Source of the DNA: G039954875 sp047528275
Lineage (GTDB): Bacteria > Bacteroidota > Bacteroidia > Flavobacteriales > Blattabacteriaceae
NCBI GenBank assembly: GCA_047528275.1
Contig: CP180023.1
Span: 1-64,000, forward strand
Direction of reading: 5' to 3'
Length of the DNA: 64,000 nucleotides
Shown piece by piece: positions 20,641-29,795 of this stretch. Position 1 is the first letter of the stretch, and each line of letters opens with the position of its first letter. Under the pieces are notes generated by a model. It had not been told where the DNA came from. It worked only from the letters and a program-made list of their open reading frames with translations, and made no database searches. The position numbers were made by a program, and so were the translations under genes.

Positions 20641-20942
20641 CCAAACTGATCAAAACCATACCATTTTCAGATCATGAAGTAGTCAAGACCAGGCACTCCG
20701 ACCAAATGTCCACAATACACTTAGGTAAGAAATTCAATACAGCCAAGACCTGCTTACCCATCAAATCTTCACAGCGATAATTTGACACGATTTGAGTAGA
20801 ACTTGTCTTAATGGGAAACGAACCAAATTCGATTTCTAGAACATAAGCTACCTTGACATCCTTTCCATTGGCTCAGCGCAAATAATCGTTCTCAAATGGA
20901 TTTGCACTTTCAAAAATCAGAAAAATCGATCTTCAGGTCCAT
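20640..20942 (-). pseudogene. csaA: tRNA-binding-domain protein (CsaA-like), decayed
   Basis: On the minus strand from ATG 20942, 15 bases after the ccsBA stop, pieces match the small CsaA/EMAP-type OB-fold protein (about 110 residues), a proposed chaperone or tRNA binder. LKIDFSDF at the start is followed, in shifted frames, by VAYVLEIEFGSFPIKTSSTQIVSNY (about 20845-20770) and LMGKQVLAVLNFLP, then IVDIWSECLVL (about 20720). The family form is GIKxSSAQITxxYxxEDLIGKQVxxVVNFPP ... MSECLVLG. At least two frameshifts and internal stops break it. It was probably the distal gene of the ccsBA transcript. Confidence 0.7.
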
Positions 20943-20956
20943 AATGATATAAAATT

Positions 20957-23900
20957 TTACTCATCAGAAGGCATACGGTTGTCCTTCGTCCAATAATAAG
21001 CCAAAGCAGCTATGAGCAATACTCCAACCACAGCACAATAGACCCACGTAGGGATAAGCACAGGATCTCCTTTAGCATATGAATGCAAACCTAATAGGTA
21101 ATAGTTCACCCCAAAATAGGTCATGATGATCGAGCTGAAAGCCAAAAGACTAGCTAGGTTGAAGGCAAATGGCCCCTTAAGGCCCGGAACCAAGCGCATG
21201 TGCAAAACAAAAGCGTAAACAATCACACTGATGAACGCCCAAGTTTCTTTCGGATCCCAGCTCCAATAACGCCCCCAACTTTCATTAGCCCAGACCCCAC
21301 CGAGAAAAGTACCCACCGTCAACAGAAAAAGGCCCACGGTGAGTGCCATCTCATTGATCAAAGTCAGCTCCTTAATGGAATTCTCGATACGTATCTGCTG
21401 AGACCTACCTTTGAGAAGGTATAAAATCAATACGATAAATCCTAAAAAAGCTCCCATGCTCAGAAAACCATAACTCGAAGTGATGACGGCTACATGGACT
21501 ATCAACCAATACGATTTGAGCACTGGAACCAGATTAGTTACCTCCGGATCCATCAGATTACCATGAGCTACACCCAATAGGGCTGTTGTAGACAGCGCCG
21601 TAATCGCTGGGACGAAAACGTTATAATTCTGATAAAACAAAAATCCAGCCAAGACCGTACACCAACTGATGAAGACAGCTGATTCATAACCATTGCTCCA
21701 AGGAGCATGACCAGAGACATACCAACGCAAGCCGAGTCCAAAGGCATGATAAAGGAAGACTACAAACAATAGGTTAACAAAAACCTTGATACAGACATTA
21801 ATTCCATTGAATGGTATAAAAATCTTGGCAAAAGACAGGATAAGCAATAACCCACCCAACACCAGATAACACAACATCACTCGATAAAATAAGTTCAGGC
21901 GATTGTAAAGGATCTCAGCATCGACCCTGCCAGCCAACGGTATGACCTTTTGGCCGTATCGATTTTGATATGACCGGATCTTTTCGAGCGCCTGATCAGC
22001 TGGCACCCAATCCTGTGTCTGCTGCGCATGAGAGAGCGCTATGAAATAATCGCTCAGCATAGCAAAAGCGGGATCGTTCAATTGAAGATCCGGAGTCATC
22101 CACCCTATCCAGGGATCATCGGATATAGGAAAGATCCGCAGATACTGTCCCTGAAAAATCCTCGAAATGATGCTTACACGTTCATTAAGATGGATCAGAG
22201 CTTTATCGTATTCACCTCTCTGCCCTGGGTTTCTAGCAAAGGCCTGTTCGTACTCCTGCTCAAGGACAAAATTGACCTGTCCCGTACGAGGATCAACACG
22301 ATAGAGTTCCATTAAAGAAGTATATCCGTCCTGATCGGCCCGCGTCATCTCAAGTAAATCTTGCCCCCCTTTAGCCCCAACCTTGATGAAAGGGATTTGC
22401 GCCCAACCAATGCTGCCCCGATGCATGGAAACCAACCAACCGTCTTGATTTATAGAAATCATCCACTGATTGGCATTCAATCCTCCAATATGATCTTTCT
22501 TGTAAATCTTTCGCAACAGCTCCAAAGCCATCGTATTGACAGGTTTGATCCGACCTTGCGGATCCTGTACAAGCAGACGACCAAATTTTTCAGCATGCTC
22601 CTCAGGGATCCATATCGTAGCACAAAGTCTGTTTATCGGAACCCTCCTGAACTTTTCGGGACCATGCCGGGCATAAACCACCCCACCGATCAGGAACAAC
22701 AAAAGCACCGGCTTCTGAGCAAACGCCCTCAACATCTGACGCAACTTATCAAAATGAGTACCCTTCCAAAAAAGGGTAAAAAACATACCGACTCCCAACA
22801 AGAGATAGCCGAGATAAGAAATTCGTGTACCCCAATCGTCGTGATTAACCGAGAGACGAGTCCCCTTACCATCGGAATCATAACCCGATTGAAAGAAACG
22901 ATACCCTCCATGATCGAGCACATTGTTCATAAAAATACGATGATCCTCTTCCCGGCCATTATCGATCACAGTGACTTCACTGGCAAAGGAAGATGGGCTT
23001 TCCGACCCGGGGTACTTTTCAAGTTCAAACTTGTTCAGGCATATAGCAAAAGGTATATCCAAAAATATAGAGCCATAGCCAATAGCTACTTGCTTGTCAT
23101 CTAACACGACCTGATCACTCATCCTGGTGATTCCATTATCCCCCAAAAAGGTCAGGGTTTGCGATTGGTCTCGAGTGGAAATCTCTGCCGTGATGGCATC
23201 CGGAAAATCCTTCTCGTCTTTCTCAACAGAGATATACTTCAGCATCCCCCGTCGGACACCTTGGGGAAAAACCAAACGAAGTCCACCTATGCGATACAAA
23301 GCACGCAAACGCAACTCAGAAGGGACAGCTTTAGGTAACATGCCTGTCTGTTGGGTAGCCATGATGAGATAATCCGATTCAAAAGGAGCATTAATATATA
23401 ACTTGCCCTGTTGTTCGAACAACTGAATGGATCCATCGACCGCCTTATCAAAACTCACCAGGATACCTCCAAAATTTTTTACTTGCCCAGCCCGGAGAAA
23501 GTTTTCCACACGTCCGTCCTTTTCTGTAGTAACGATTTTCAGCATCCTTTGTCCCTGTGGATCTTCGAAGAAAGCTTCTCGAGCATGAGGGATATAACCG
23601 ACTACTCTCACCTTGAAAATCTGATTCTTAAAGGAAAACCTACCCTTATACTGGTGATGAAATGGCGAAAGGATGTACGGATCTTGATAAGCCATTACTT
23701 CATCGCCCTCAGAAATCTGCAACTTGATATAAGTCTTATCAGATATAATCTGTTGGCTAATAGCACCTTGACGAATTAGCATCATCCCCTCAAAACCGAT
23801 GTACCTGGAGAGAAAGCCACCGACAAAAATCAGTACAAAAGCCAGATGAAAGATGAACAAAGGCCATTTCTCCCGTCGCAAAAGACCATACCTATCAATA

Positions 23901-24091
23901 TTTCCTACAAAGCAGAAGATCAAGAGTAACATGATCGTCTCAAACCAAATAGATTGATAGATGAGAGCTTTAGCTGTAGCCGTAGAATATACTTGCTCGA
24001 CGAAGGTAGCCACCGCCATAGACAAGGCATAAACTAAGAGTAATACAGCCATAAGTCTTGTAGAAAAAAATCGGTGAAATATTCGGTACAT
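20957..24091 (-). CDS. ccsBA: Fused cytochrome c maturation protein CcsBA (System II)
   Basis: CcsBA exports heme and attaches it to the CXXCH motifs of apocytochromes c at the outer face of the inner membrane. The N-terminal half is ResB/CcsB-like (membrane helices around residues 10-110, a long periplasmic part), and the C-terminal half is CcsA-like with many helices. The tryptophan-rich heme-handling motif WGRYWSWDPKETW lies near residue 945. ATG 24091 (MYRIFHRFF follows) is preferred, giving 1044 residues; an upstream start at 24241 would add 50 atypical residues. It serves the six-heme-motif ActA and ActE of the act operon. It is the longest of the respiration genes here after ActB and has no interruption. 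A dead csaA follows it. Confidence 0.92.
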   Translation of the reverse strand: MYRIFHRFFSTRLMAVLLLVYALSMAVATFVEQVYSTATAKALIYQSIWFETIMLLLIFCFVGNIDRYGLLRREKWPLFIFHLAFVLIFVGGFLSRYIGFEGMMLIRQGAISQQIISDKTYIKLQISEGDEVMAYQDPYILSPFHHQYKGRFSFKNQIFKVRVVGYIPHAREAFFEDPQGQRMLKIVTTEKDGRVENFLRAGQVKNFGGILVSFDKAVDGSIQLFEQQGKLYINAPFESDYLIMATQQTGMLPKAVPSELRLRALYRIGGLRLVFPQGVRRGMLKYISVEKDEKDFPDAITAEISTRDQSQTLTFLGDNGITRMSDQVVLDDKQVAIGYGSIFLDIPFAICLNKFELEKYPGSESPSSFASEVTVIDNGREEDHRIFMNNVLDHGGYRFFQSGYDSDGKGTRLSVNHDDWGTRISYLGYLLLGVGMFFTLFWKGTHFDKLRQMLRAFAQKPVLLLFLIGGVVYARHGPEKFRRVPINRLCATIWIPEEHAEKFGRLLVQDPQGRIKPVNTMALELLRKIYKKDHIGGLNANQWMISINQDGWLVSMHRGSIGWAQIPFIKVGAKGGQDLLEMTRADQDGYTSLMELYRVDPRTGQVNFVLEQEYEQAFARNPGQRGEYDKALIHLNERVSIISRIFQGQYLRIFPISDDPWIGWMTPDLQLNDPAFAMLSDYFIALSHAQQTQDWVPADQALEKIRSYQNRYGQKVIPLAGRVDAEILYNRLNLFYRVMLCYLVLGGLLLILSFAKIFIPFNGINVCIKVFVNLLFVVFLYHAFGLGLRWYVSGHAPWSNGYESAVFISWCTVLAGFLFYQNYNVFVPAITALSTTALLGVAHGNLMDPEVTNLVPVLKSYWLIVHVAVITSSYGFLSMGAFLGFIVLILYLLKGRSQQIRIENSIKELTLINEMALTVGLFLLTVGTFLGGVWANESWGRYWSWDPKETWAFISVIVYAFVLHMRLVPGLKGPFAFNLASLLAFSSIIMTYFGVNYYLLGLHSYAKGDPVLIPTWVYCAVVGVLLIAALAYYWTKDNRMPSDE

Positions 24092-24104
24092 ACCCTCAGT
24101 TTTG

Positions 24105-24137
24105 GAAACGTAAAAGTAGCTAAAATCCCCTGTCAAA
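24105..24137 (-). promoter_or_regulatory. Possible promoter of ccsBA
   Basis: On the minus strand TTTG (24137-24134) is followed after 21 bases by TACGTTTC (24112-24105), one mismatch from TAnnTTTG. It would leave a very short leader before ATG 24091, so it is only suggestive. It does argue against the longer start at 24241. Confidence 0.35.
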
Positions 24138-24342
24138 CCGATTGAATATGATTGTACTGATACTCTCCACCTTGAACACTCATAAAGGAACCTCCATTTA
24201 GACAAACTTTTCTCAAAAAAAAAGAAAGATACCAGTCTCAATATCTCTGATCGTTTTCCAAGAAGATTATAAAAAAAATTACCTTTACATAAATTATTTC
24301 TATAAGATTTTTTCTGATTATCAATAATTTATAAAAAAAAAA

Positions 24343-25272
24343 ATTAAATACTACCATTTTAATCAATTTCCTACAGCCCTTTACGAACCGATCAATTATA
24401 TTCTTTCGACTGGTGGAAAACGTGTTCGGCCAATCTTGTGCCTGATCGGGGTAGCCATGTTTCAAGGTGATATCGAGAAAGCCATTCAGCCCGCATTGGC
24501 CTTAGAATTTTTCCACAACTCTCTATTGATCCATGATGATATTATAGATAATGCCCCGTTGCGAAGAGGTCATGCCACCGTACATAAAAAATGGGGACTC
24601 AATAGGGCTATCCTATCAGGAGACACTCTACTGATAAAAGCCTATCAATTTTTTGAAGGGCTTGACAATGAAACCTTTCATAAAGTAGTCTGCGAATTTT
24701 CAGAGATGGCGATAAAAGTCTTTGAAGGCCAACAAATGGACCTGAATCTCGAACAAGACCAGACATTCCACTTCGAGCAATACATACAGATGATCACTTA
24801 TAAGACAGCTGCCCTAATCGGTACATCACTAAAGATCGGAGCATTTATCGGTGGGGCAGGGCCTGAAGATGCCACCCACCTTTATGAAGTAGGAAAAAAC
24901 ATCGGTATTGCTTTTCAGATCCAAGACGATCTACTCGATGTGTTTGGACATACAGAAAAATTTGGTAAAAAACATGCTGGAGACATTTACGAAAATAAAA
25001 AAAATATTCTCTACTTCAAAGCCATCGAAAAAGCCGATGAGCGGCAAAAAGAAGAACTATTCTACTGGTACAGCTTCAAAACAGACAGTATCGATAAGGT
25101 CTATGCAATCGAATACCTTTTCAAAAAGCTTCATATCACAGAAGATGTAAAAAAAGAACTTGAGTACTATCGAGACAAAAGTCTAGAAAACCTCAAACAG
25201 GTCTCAGTACCCACAGAAAAGAAAGACATCCTCATGCAATTCATTGATGAAACAATCACACGGACCAAATGA
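24343..25272 (+). CDS. Short/medium-chain polyprenyl diphosphate synthase (GGPP/FPP type)
   Basis: This is a second trans-prenyltransferase, presumably making the farnesyl or geranylgeranyl diphosphate primer. The conserved blocks are YEPINYILSTGGKRVRP near the start, the first aspartate motif DDIID within IHDDIIDNAPLRRG, GQQMDL, and the second motif QDDLLDVFG. The C-terminus is complete. The start is uncertain: the conserved N-terminal block lies upstream of the first usable TTG (24436), and the frame is open back to a stop at 24325. I place the start at the non-standard ATT 24343. A run of 11 A at 24333-24343 just upstream may hide a small indel that cut off the original first 20 or so residues. 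It ends tail-to-tail against the MBL gene with no gap. Confidence 0.85.
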   Translation: MKYYHFNQFPTALYEPINYILSTGGKRVRPILCLIGVAMFQGDIEKAIQPALALEFFHNSLLIHDDIIDNAPLRRGHATVHKKWGLNRAILSGDTLLIKAYQFFEGLDNETFHKVVCEFSEMAIKVFEGQQMDLNLEQDQTFHFEQYIQMITYKTAALIGTSLKIGAFIGGAGPEDATHLYEVGKNIGIAFQIQDDLLDVFGHTEKFGKKHAGDIYENKKNILYFKAIEKADERQKEELFYWYSFKTDSIDKVYAIEYLFKKLHITEDVKKELEYYRDKSLENLKQVSVPTEKKDILMQFIDETITRTK

Positions 25273-26040
25273 TCAAAGTATCAGATTCAAACCATCATAG
25301 GCCAGATGGACATCGGTAGGAAGCGCTCGTACCACCTCCATATGAAACCCCAAAAGATGACTGATATGAGTCAGATACGTCTGCCGGGGATGAAGCCGGG
25401 TCACTATCTCCAGAGCTTCAGATAAAGTAAAATGAGAAGGATGTCTAGGGGTTCTCCTCAAAGCATTCAGAACCAACAGATCTAAATCTTCTAATTTTTG
25501 TAAAGTCTCCTCAGGCAACATGCTCACATCGGTGATGTAAGCAAAACGACCCATCCGATAACCTAAAATGAACAGATTACCGTGCCAAACACCCAAAGGA
25601 AGGATTTCTACCCCTCCTATGAACTCAGTTTGTCCTGCCTCTATCCCATGAAGTATGATATCCGGAGCACCGGGATATCTTTCTCCCGAAAAGAAGTAAG
25701 CAAAACGCTGCTTGATTTTATCCAATACCCGTGGCAAGCTGTAGATGGGTAAAGTATTCTGCATCATAAAATTAATAGGGCGGACATCATCCAGACCAGC
25801 CGTATGGTCATTATGCTCATGTGTGAGTAGGATAACATCTACGCGTGTATACCCACCACGCAACATCTGATAGCGAAAATCTGGACCACAATCGATCAAA
25901 AATATTTTCCCATCCTTCTCGATAAGGATAGAACTCCTGAGTCTTTTGTCTTTCGGATCTTTAGAAAGGCAGACCGGATGCGTAGATCCGATAACAGGAA
26001 CACCCTGAGAGGTACCCGTTCCCAAAAAGTGGATTTTCAT
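25273..26040 (-). CDS. MBL-fold metallohydrolase (PhnP-like)
   Basis: This 255-residue protein belongs to the metallo-beta-lactamase fold. The N-terminus MKIHFLGTGTSQGVPVIG is typical of the PhnP / phosphodiesterase-like branch. The metal site HEHNDH is within LLTHEHNDHTAGLDDVRP near residues 73-78, and DCGPDF precedes it. Later histidines occur in GVWHG and the C-terminal THISHLLG. The family hydrolyses cyclic phosphodiesters; the substrate here is unknown. The gene converges with the prenyl synthase, and dead recA lies upstream on the same strand. Confidence 0.85.
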   Translation of the reverse strand: MKIHFLGTGTSQGVPVIGSTHPVCLSKDPKDKRLRSSILIEKDGKIFLIDCGPDFRYQMLRGGYTRVDVILLTHEHNDHTAGLDDVRPINFMMQNTLPIYSLPRVLDKIKQRFAYFFSGERYPGAPDIILHGIEAGQTEFIGGVEILPLGVWHGNLFILGYRMGRFAYITDVSMLPEETLQKLEDLDLLVLNALRRTPRHPSHFTLSEALEIVTRLHPRQTYLTHISHLLGFHMEVVRALPTDVHLAYDGLNLIL

Positions 26041-26074
26041 AAAGGTAAGGGGCTACTTTGACCCGATTTATTGC

Positions 26075-27067
26075 AATATAGAAAATTGCTTGATCCGTTG
26101 TTCGATCTATTCGGTGAGTTCTTCATTGTCCTTTAGGAGGTCTTTGACCGCATCACGCCCCTGGACGAGCTTAGTCTAATCCATAATGGAACCAACGAAC
26201 TAGTCTTTTTGATCAACTCCAAATCTAGAACCAAATCAAGAACCTCTGCAGCCCTTAAGATCCCTTCACAATACATGACATCGAATTCAATTATTCTGAA
26301 AAGTGGGGCTACTTTATTTTTGATCACTTCCACTTTGGTACGATTACCGATGACCTTTTCGCATGCTTAATCTAAGCACCATGGCGGATATCCAAACGTA
26401 TAGAAGCGTAAAATTTCAACGCGTTAGCATCAGTAGTAGTCTCAGGTTTACCGAACATCACACCAATCTTTTCCCTGAGCTGATTGATTAATATTAATTA
26501 TATATTGGGTGTTGCTCATGCTAGCAGTACATTTTCTCAAAGCCTAAGAGATAATCCGGGCATGGAAACCACTTTGGAATCTTTCATCTTCACCCTCAAT
26601 CTCGCTCTTATGGATCAAAACCGCTACCAAATCGATCACGACGATAGCAATGGTACCTAATCAAATCAAATTCTTTGATACTTTCAAATCCTGTTCACCA
26701 TTATCAGATTAAGAAATGATGAGATCTTTAATATTTACACCTAATTATCTTGTCATAAACAAGATAGAAGGCATATTCTGCATTGATTAAGAAATTAATA
26801 CCGCCATTTTTGAGCTTGGGTAATGGCATGCAGGATCAGACTATTCTTTCCGGAAGACTCTGGACCATAAATCTCTACGATACGTCCCATGGAATAACTC
26901 TCATACTCCAAAAGAAATATCCAAACCTAAAGAATCTGAAGTAATCCCTTCAATTTTTTCCACGACTGATTCACTCATACGCATGAGTGTACCCTTACCA
27001 TAGACTTTATTCATTTTGTCTAAGACGAGTTGTAAGGCTTTCTTTTTGGGTCGAAGTCTTCGCTCAT
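26075..27067 (-). pseudogene. recA: Recombinase RecA, decayed
   Basis: Read on the minus strand from ATG 27067 (MSEDFDPK), frames must be switched repeatedly to follow RecA. ALQLVLDKMNKVYGKGTLMRM and VEKIEGITSDSLGLD come first (about 27040-26900). The ATP-binding loop is MGRIVEIYGPESSGKN (about 26890-26835), where the catalytic GKT threonine is now Asn. Then come ALKFYASIRLDIRHG (about 26425-26385), VIGNRTKVEVIKNKVAPLF, FDVMYCEGI and, at the end, GRDAVKDLLKD. Many stops and at least six shifts occur. The full length of the gene is present, so it decayed in place. RecA catalyses strand exchange in homologous recombination and triggers the SOS response. Confidence 0.92.
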
Positions 27068-27080
27068 ATTTCAATTCTTG

Positions 27081-27530
27081 TTAATAATCCAATATTTGTG
27101 CAGCATGTTCTTTAGTCTTCACATCTTCGATGACACGCGTTACGATACCTTGCTCATTGATGATAAAGGTCTTCCGCAAGATACCATCAAACGATTTGCT
27201 AAGAAAATTTTTCCGAACCCAAACGCCAAAGACTCGTATGATCTCTTTATTTTCATCGGCCACCAAAGGAAATGGTAAACGATATTTTTCTTGAAATTTT
27301 TTTTGCTTTGCTATTGTATCAGCACTCACTCCAATCAATTCATAACCTTGTGTTTTGAGTTCGGTATAATGATCTCTCAAGTCACATGCTTCGGTAGTAC
27401 AACCAGGTGTGTCAGCCTTAGGATAGAAAAACACTATATACTTTTTACCCTGATAATCTGAAGAACTGATCGGTTTCCCATCTTGATCAACCCCTTCGAA
27501 TACAGGAGCCATATCTCCTTGTTTCAACAT
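27081..27530 (-). CDS. bcp: Thioredoxin-dependent thiol peroxidase (BCP/PrxQ peroxiredoxin)
   Basis: This cytoplasmic peroxiredoxin reduces hydroperoxides. The 149-residue protein has the family's normal length. It has FFYPKADTPGCTTEACDLRD with the peroxidatic Cys44 and the resolving Cys49 five residues on, the PrxQ arrangement. The conserved GVSADTIAKQKKFQEKYRLPFPLVAD block and the late Arg region are present. It lies directly upstream of dead recA on the minus strand with a 13-base gap. It is divergent from nth with 121 bases between starts. Confidence 0.95.
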   Translation of the reverse strand: MLKQGDMAPVFEGVDQDGKPISSSDYQGKKYIVFFYPKADTPGCTTEACDLRDHYTELKTQGYELIGVSADTIAKQKKFQEKYRLPFPLVADENKEIIRVFGVWVRKNFLSKSFDGILRKTFIINEQGIVTRVIEDVKTKEHAAQILDY

Positions 27531-27651
27531 AGGTAAAATAAAATTTAGGTACCTAAAGATAAGGAGTTCCCATCGATATTTATACTCACTAAAAAATCAG
27601 TTCAATATTTTCCATATCTTAGCTTCTCTACAGCTAAAATATTATCACCAT

Positions 27652-28284
27652 ATGAATCAAAATAAAAAGGTGACCTTGATTATCGATATCTTACAATCAA
27701 TCTATCCGGATCCCCCCATACCGCTACATCATCGAAATGAATTCACTTTACTTATCGCTGTATTGCTCTCGGCCCAAAGCACAGACAAAAAAGTAAATGA
27801 GATGACTCCACAGCTCTTTGCCAAGGCTGACACGCCTGATAAAATAGTCCGATTGCCTATCAAAGAGATCAAAAAAATGATCCGACAAATCGGACTCTAC
27901 AACAGAAAAGCTAAAAATATCCATGATCTGTCAGTTATCCTGCTAGAAAAACACCAAGGAAAAATTCCTCAAACTTTCGAGGAACTAGAGGAACTTCCTG
28001 GAGTAGGGCACAAAACCGCTTCGGTAGTAATGTGTCAAGCGTTTGGTCAACCGGCTTTTCCTGTGGATACACATATCCATCGACTGATGCACCAATGGGG
28101 ATTGAGCAGCGGAAAAAACGTGACACAAACGGAAAAAGATGCCAAACATTTCTTCCCTGAAAATCTTTGGAACAAACTACATCTGCAGATCATCTACTAT
28201 GGCAGGGAATACGCACCGGCCCGCAGCTGGAATCTTGAAAAGGATATCATTGCTCAAACCATCGATATGAAAGGAAATCTTTGA
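27652..28284 (+). CDS. nth: Endonuclease III (Nth) lacking the iron-sulfur loop cysteines
   Basis: Nth is a bifunctional DNA glycosylase/AP lyase of base-excision repair that removes oxidised pyrimidines. The 210-residue protein has the helix-hairpin-helix and catalytic lysine in LPGVGHKTASVV (Lys121) and the catalytic aspartate in PVDTHIHR (near residue 139). Most Nth proteins end with a four-cysteine [4Fe-4S] loop (CX6CX2CX5C) that follows HGR. Here the equivalent segment is YYGREYAPARSWNLEKDIIAQT and contains no cysteine, so the cluster cannot be bound in the usual way. The rest is intact. Whether the loss is ancestral in relatives or new cannot be told from this window. Confidence 0.9.
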   Translation: MNQNKKVTLIIDILQSIYPDPPIPLHHRNEFTLLIAVLLSAQSTDKKVNEMTPQLFAKADTPDKIVRLPIKEIKKMIRQIGLYNRKAKNIHDLSVILLEKHQGKIPQTFEELEELPGVGHKTASVVMCQAFGQPAFPVDTHIHRLMHQWGLSSGKNVTQTEKDAKHFFPENLWNKLHLQIIYYGREYAPARSWNLEKDIIAQTIDMKGNL

Positions 28285-28397
28285 TATTTCTAGTTCTGTA
28301 AAATTTTCCTTGTACATCCAGCCGTTATCACCTCCAACGGGTGAGTATCTTTCTTCTGTAGAACTCCAATAATGTCTTTGACTAAAGTTTATCTTTT

Positions 28398-28793
28398 CTA
28401 AAAAGGTAGATCGTCAAATTCCTCTGTCGAGGAGGTGGTAGACTCATTAGAAAATTGCACTGGAGCATCGGACATAGGAGATGAGGCTGACGGGACAGAT
28501 TCGCTTCCAAGAGTCTGGGATTGAATTTTCTCAATCCTCCAACCTTGGATAGAATTGAAATATTTTGTGACACCTTCTGGATTAGTCCATTCTCTACCAC
28601 GCAAATTGATCGATACCCTTATCTCATCACCAGGTTTGAGATCATTCAAGAAGTCGGTTTTTTCTTGAACGCATTCGATGGATAGATGCTGTGGGTATTG
28701 CTCGTTTGTTGTGAGGATGAGCTCACGTTTTCTGAATCCACTTCCAAAGGTTTGTGTATCGAATATTTTCTTTACAGTACCTGATACTTCCAT
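28398..28793 (-). CDS. DUF3127 OB-fold-like protein with SSB-like tail
   Basis: This 131-residue protein matches the Bacteroidota DUF3127 family (MEVSGTVKKIFDTQTFGSGFRKRELILTT shape in the N-terminus, then KPGDEIRVSINLRGREW). The family is thought to have a nucleic-acid-binding OB fold. After residue 95 the protein becomes a low-complexity Ser/Pro/Glu linker ending in EFDDLPF. That ending resembles the acidic DDxPF tip by which single-stranded DNA-binding proteins recruit partners. It is the last gene of an apparent operon with the SPFH and SufT-like genes. A role in single-strand DNA binding is inference. Confidence 0.8.
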   Translation of the reverse strand: MEVSGTVKKIFDTQTFGSGFRKRELILTTNEQYPQHLSIECVQEKTDFLNDLKPGDEIRVSINLRGREWTNPEGVTKYFNSIQGWRIEKIQSQTLGSESVPSASSPMSDAPVQFSNESTTSSTEEFDDLPF

Positions 28794-28813
28794 AGTGATT
28801 ATCTTATTGAGAA

Positions 28814-29761
28814 TTACTTTGTGTCATTCTTTTTCTTGTCTTTCTGACGTTTTATTGCCTCTCCGATCTGACTCGATGCGCTGAAGGAAGCCACCATGCT
28901 GTTGAGCATCTCACTAGCCGAACCGGGAGAATTGGGCAAGAGAATCAAATTACTCTCTGTACGCTCACCTATCGATTGGAGGGTGTCATAATGTTGAGTC
29001 ACGACAATTAGGGCGGAAGCTTCCTGCGAATTGATACCTACATTGTTGAGTACTTCTACCGACTCGAGGAGACCTTTGGCAATCTCTCGACGTTGATCGG
29101 CGATACCTTTTCCTTGCAATTGCTTGCTTTCGGCCTCGGCTTTAGCCTTGGCTACGATTCTGATACGCTCAGCTTCGGCCTCGTATTCGGCAGCAACTTT
29201 TTCACGTTCGGCCGTATTAATACGATTCATCGCTTGTTTGACCTGCTCATCCGGATCGATATCAGTAACCAGAGCTTTGATGATATCATAACCGTAGTTT
29301 TGCATGGCTTCTTCGAGTTCTCCTTTTACCGCCATAGCAACATCGTCTTTTCGTTCAAAAACATCATCAAGCCGCATCTTTGGAACCTCGGCCCTAACTA
29401 CATCAAAGATGTAAGAGGTGATCTGACTATGCGGATTGTCCAGCTTATAAAAGGCATCAAAAACTTTGTTTTTGATCACTTGAAATTGTACGGAAACTTT
29501 CAAGCGAACGAAAACATTGTCTTTGGTCTTGGTCTCTACCATGACATCAAGTTGTTGGATTTTTAGAGTAAGCTTGCCTACCACACGATCAATCACAGGG
29601 AGTTTCAACTGCAAACCGGCTTGCCAAATGCTATAGAACTTTCCAAACCGTTCGATGATGACTGCAGTCTGTTGTTTGACAACGAAAATAATGCTAGAGA
29701 TTCCTGAGAAAAACAACAAGGCCAGAGAAATATAGGAAATCAAAGAAAAAATATCCCCCAT
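28814..29761 (-). CDS. SPFH/band 7 (stomatin-like) membrane protein
   Basis: The 315-residue protein has one N-terminal membrane helix (about residues 8-28). The SPFH/band 7 domain follows (VKQQTAVIIERFGKFYSIWQAGLQLKLPVIDRV, QQLDVMVETKTKDNVFV), then a charged coiled coil (INTAEREKVAAEYEAEAERIRIVAKAKAEAE region, about residues 180-220). This is the layout of QmcA/stomatin/paraslipin proteins, which form scaffolds in the inner membrane and often partner with membrane proteases. It is 20 bases from the DUF3127 gene and 34 bases from the SufT-like gene, so all three are probably co-transcribed. Confidence 0.9.
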   Translation of the reverse strand: MGDIFSLISYISLALLFFSGISSIIFVVKQQTAVIIERFGKFYSIWQAGLQLKLPVIDRVVGKLTLKIQQLDVMVETKTKDNVFVRLKVSVQFQVIKNKVFDAFYKLDNPHSQITSYIFDVVRAEVPKMRLDDVFERKDDVAMAVKGELEEAMQNYGYDIIKALVTDIDPDEQVKQAMNRINTAEREKVAAEYEAEAERIRIVAKAKAEAESKQLQGKGIADQRREIAKGLLESVEVLNNVGINSQEASALIVVTQHYDTLQSIGERTESNLILLPNSPGSASEMLNSMVASFSASSQIGEAIKRQKDKKKNDTK

Positions 29762-29795
29762 CTTTTATAAATTTTTAATCATTAAAAAAAATTAC

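Noticed and set aside
22361..23104. 247-codon open frame on the + strand inside ccsBA
   Set aside because: It is the antisense of an intact, strongly conserved gene and has no family motif or promoter; a shadow frame.
28285..28397. Minus-strand peptide that reads like the end of another protein (DIIGVLQKKDTHPLEVITAG)
   Set aside because: Too short and no family recognised; could be chance or a residual fragment between nth and DUF3127.
29093..29566. 157-codon open frame on the + strand opposite the SPFH gene
   Set aside because: Antisense shadow of the coiled-coil and band 7 coding sequence; no independent evidence.
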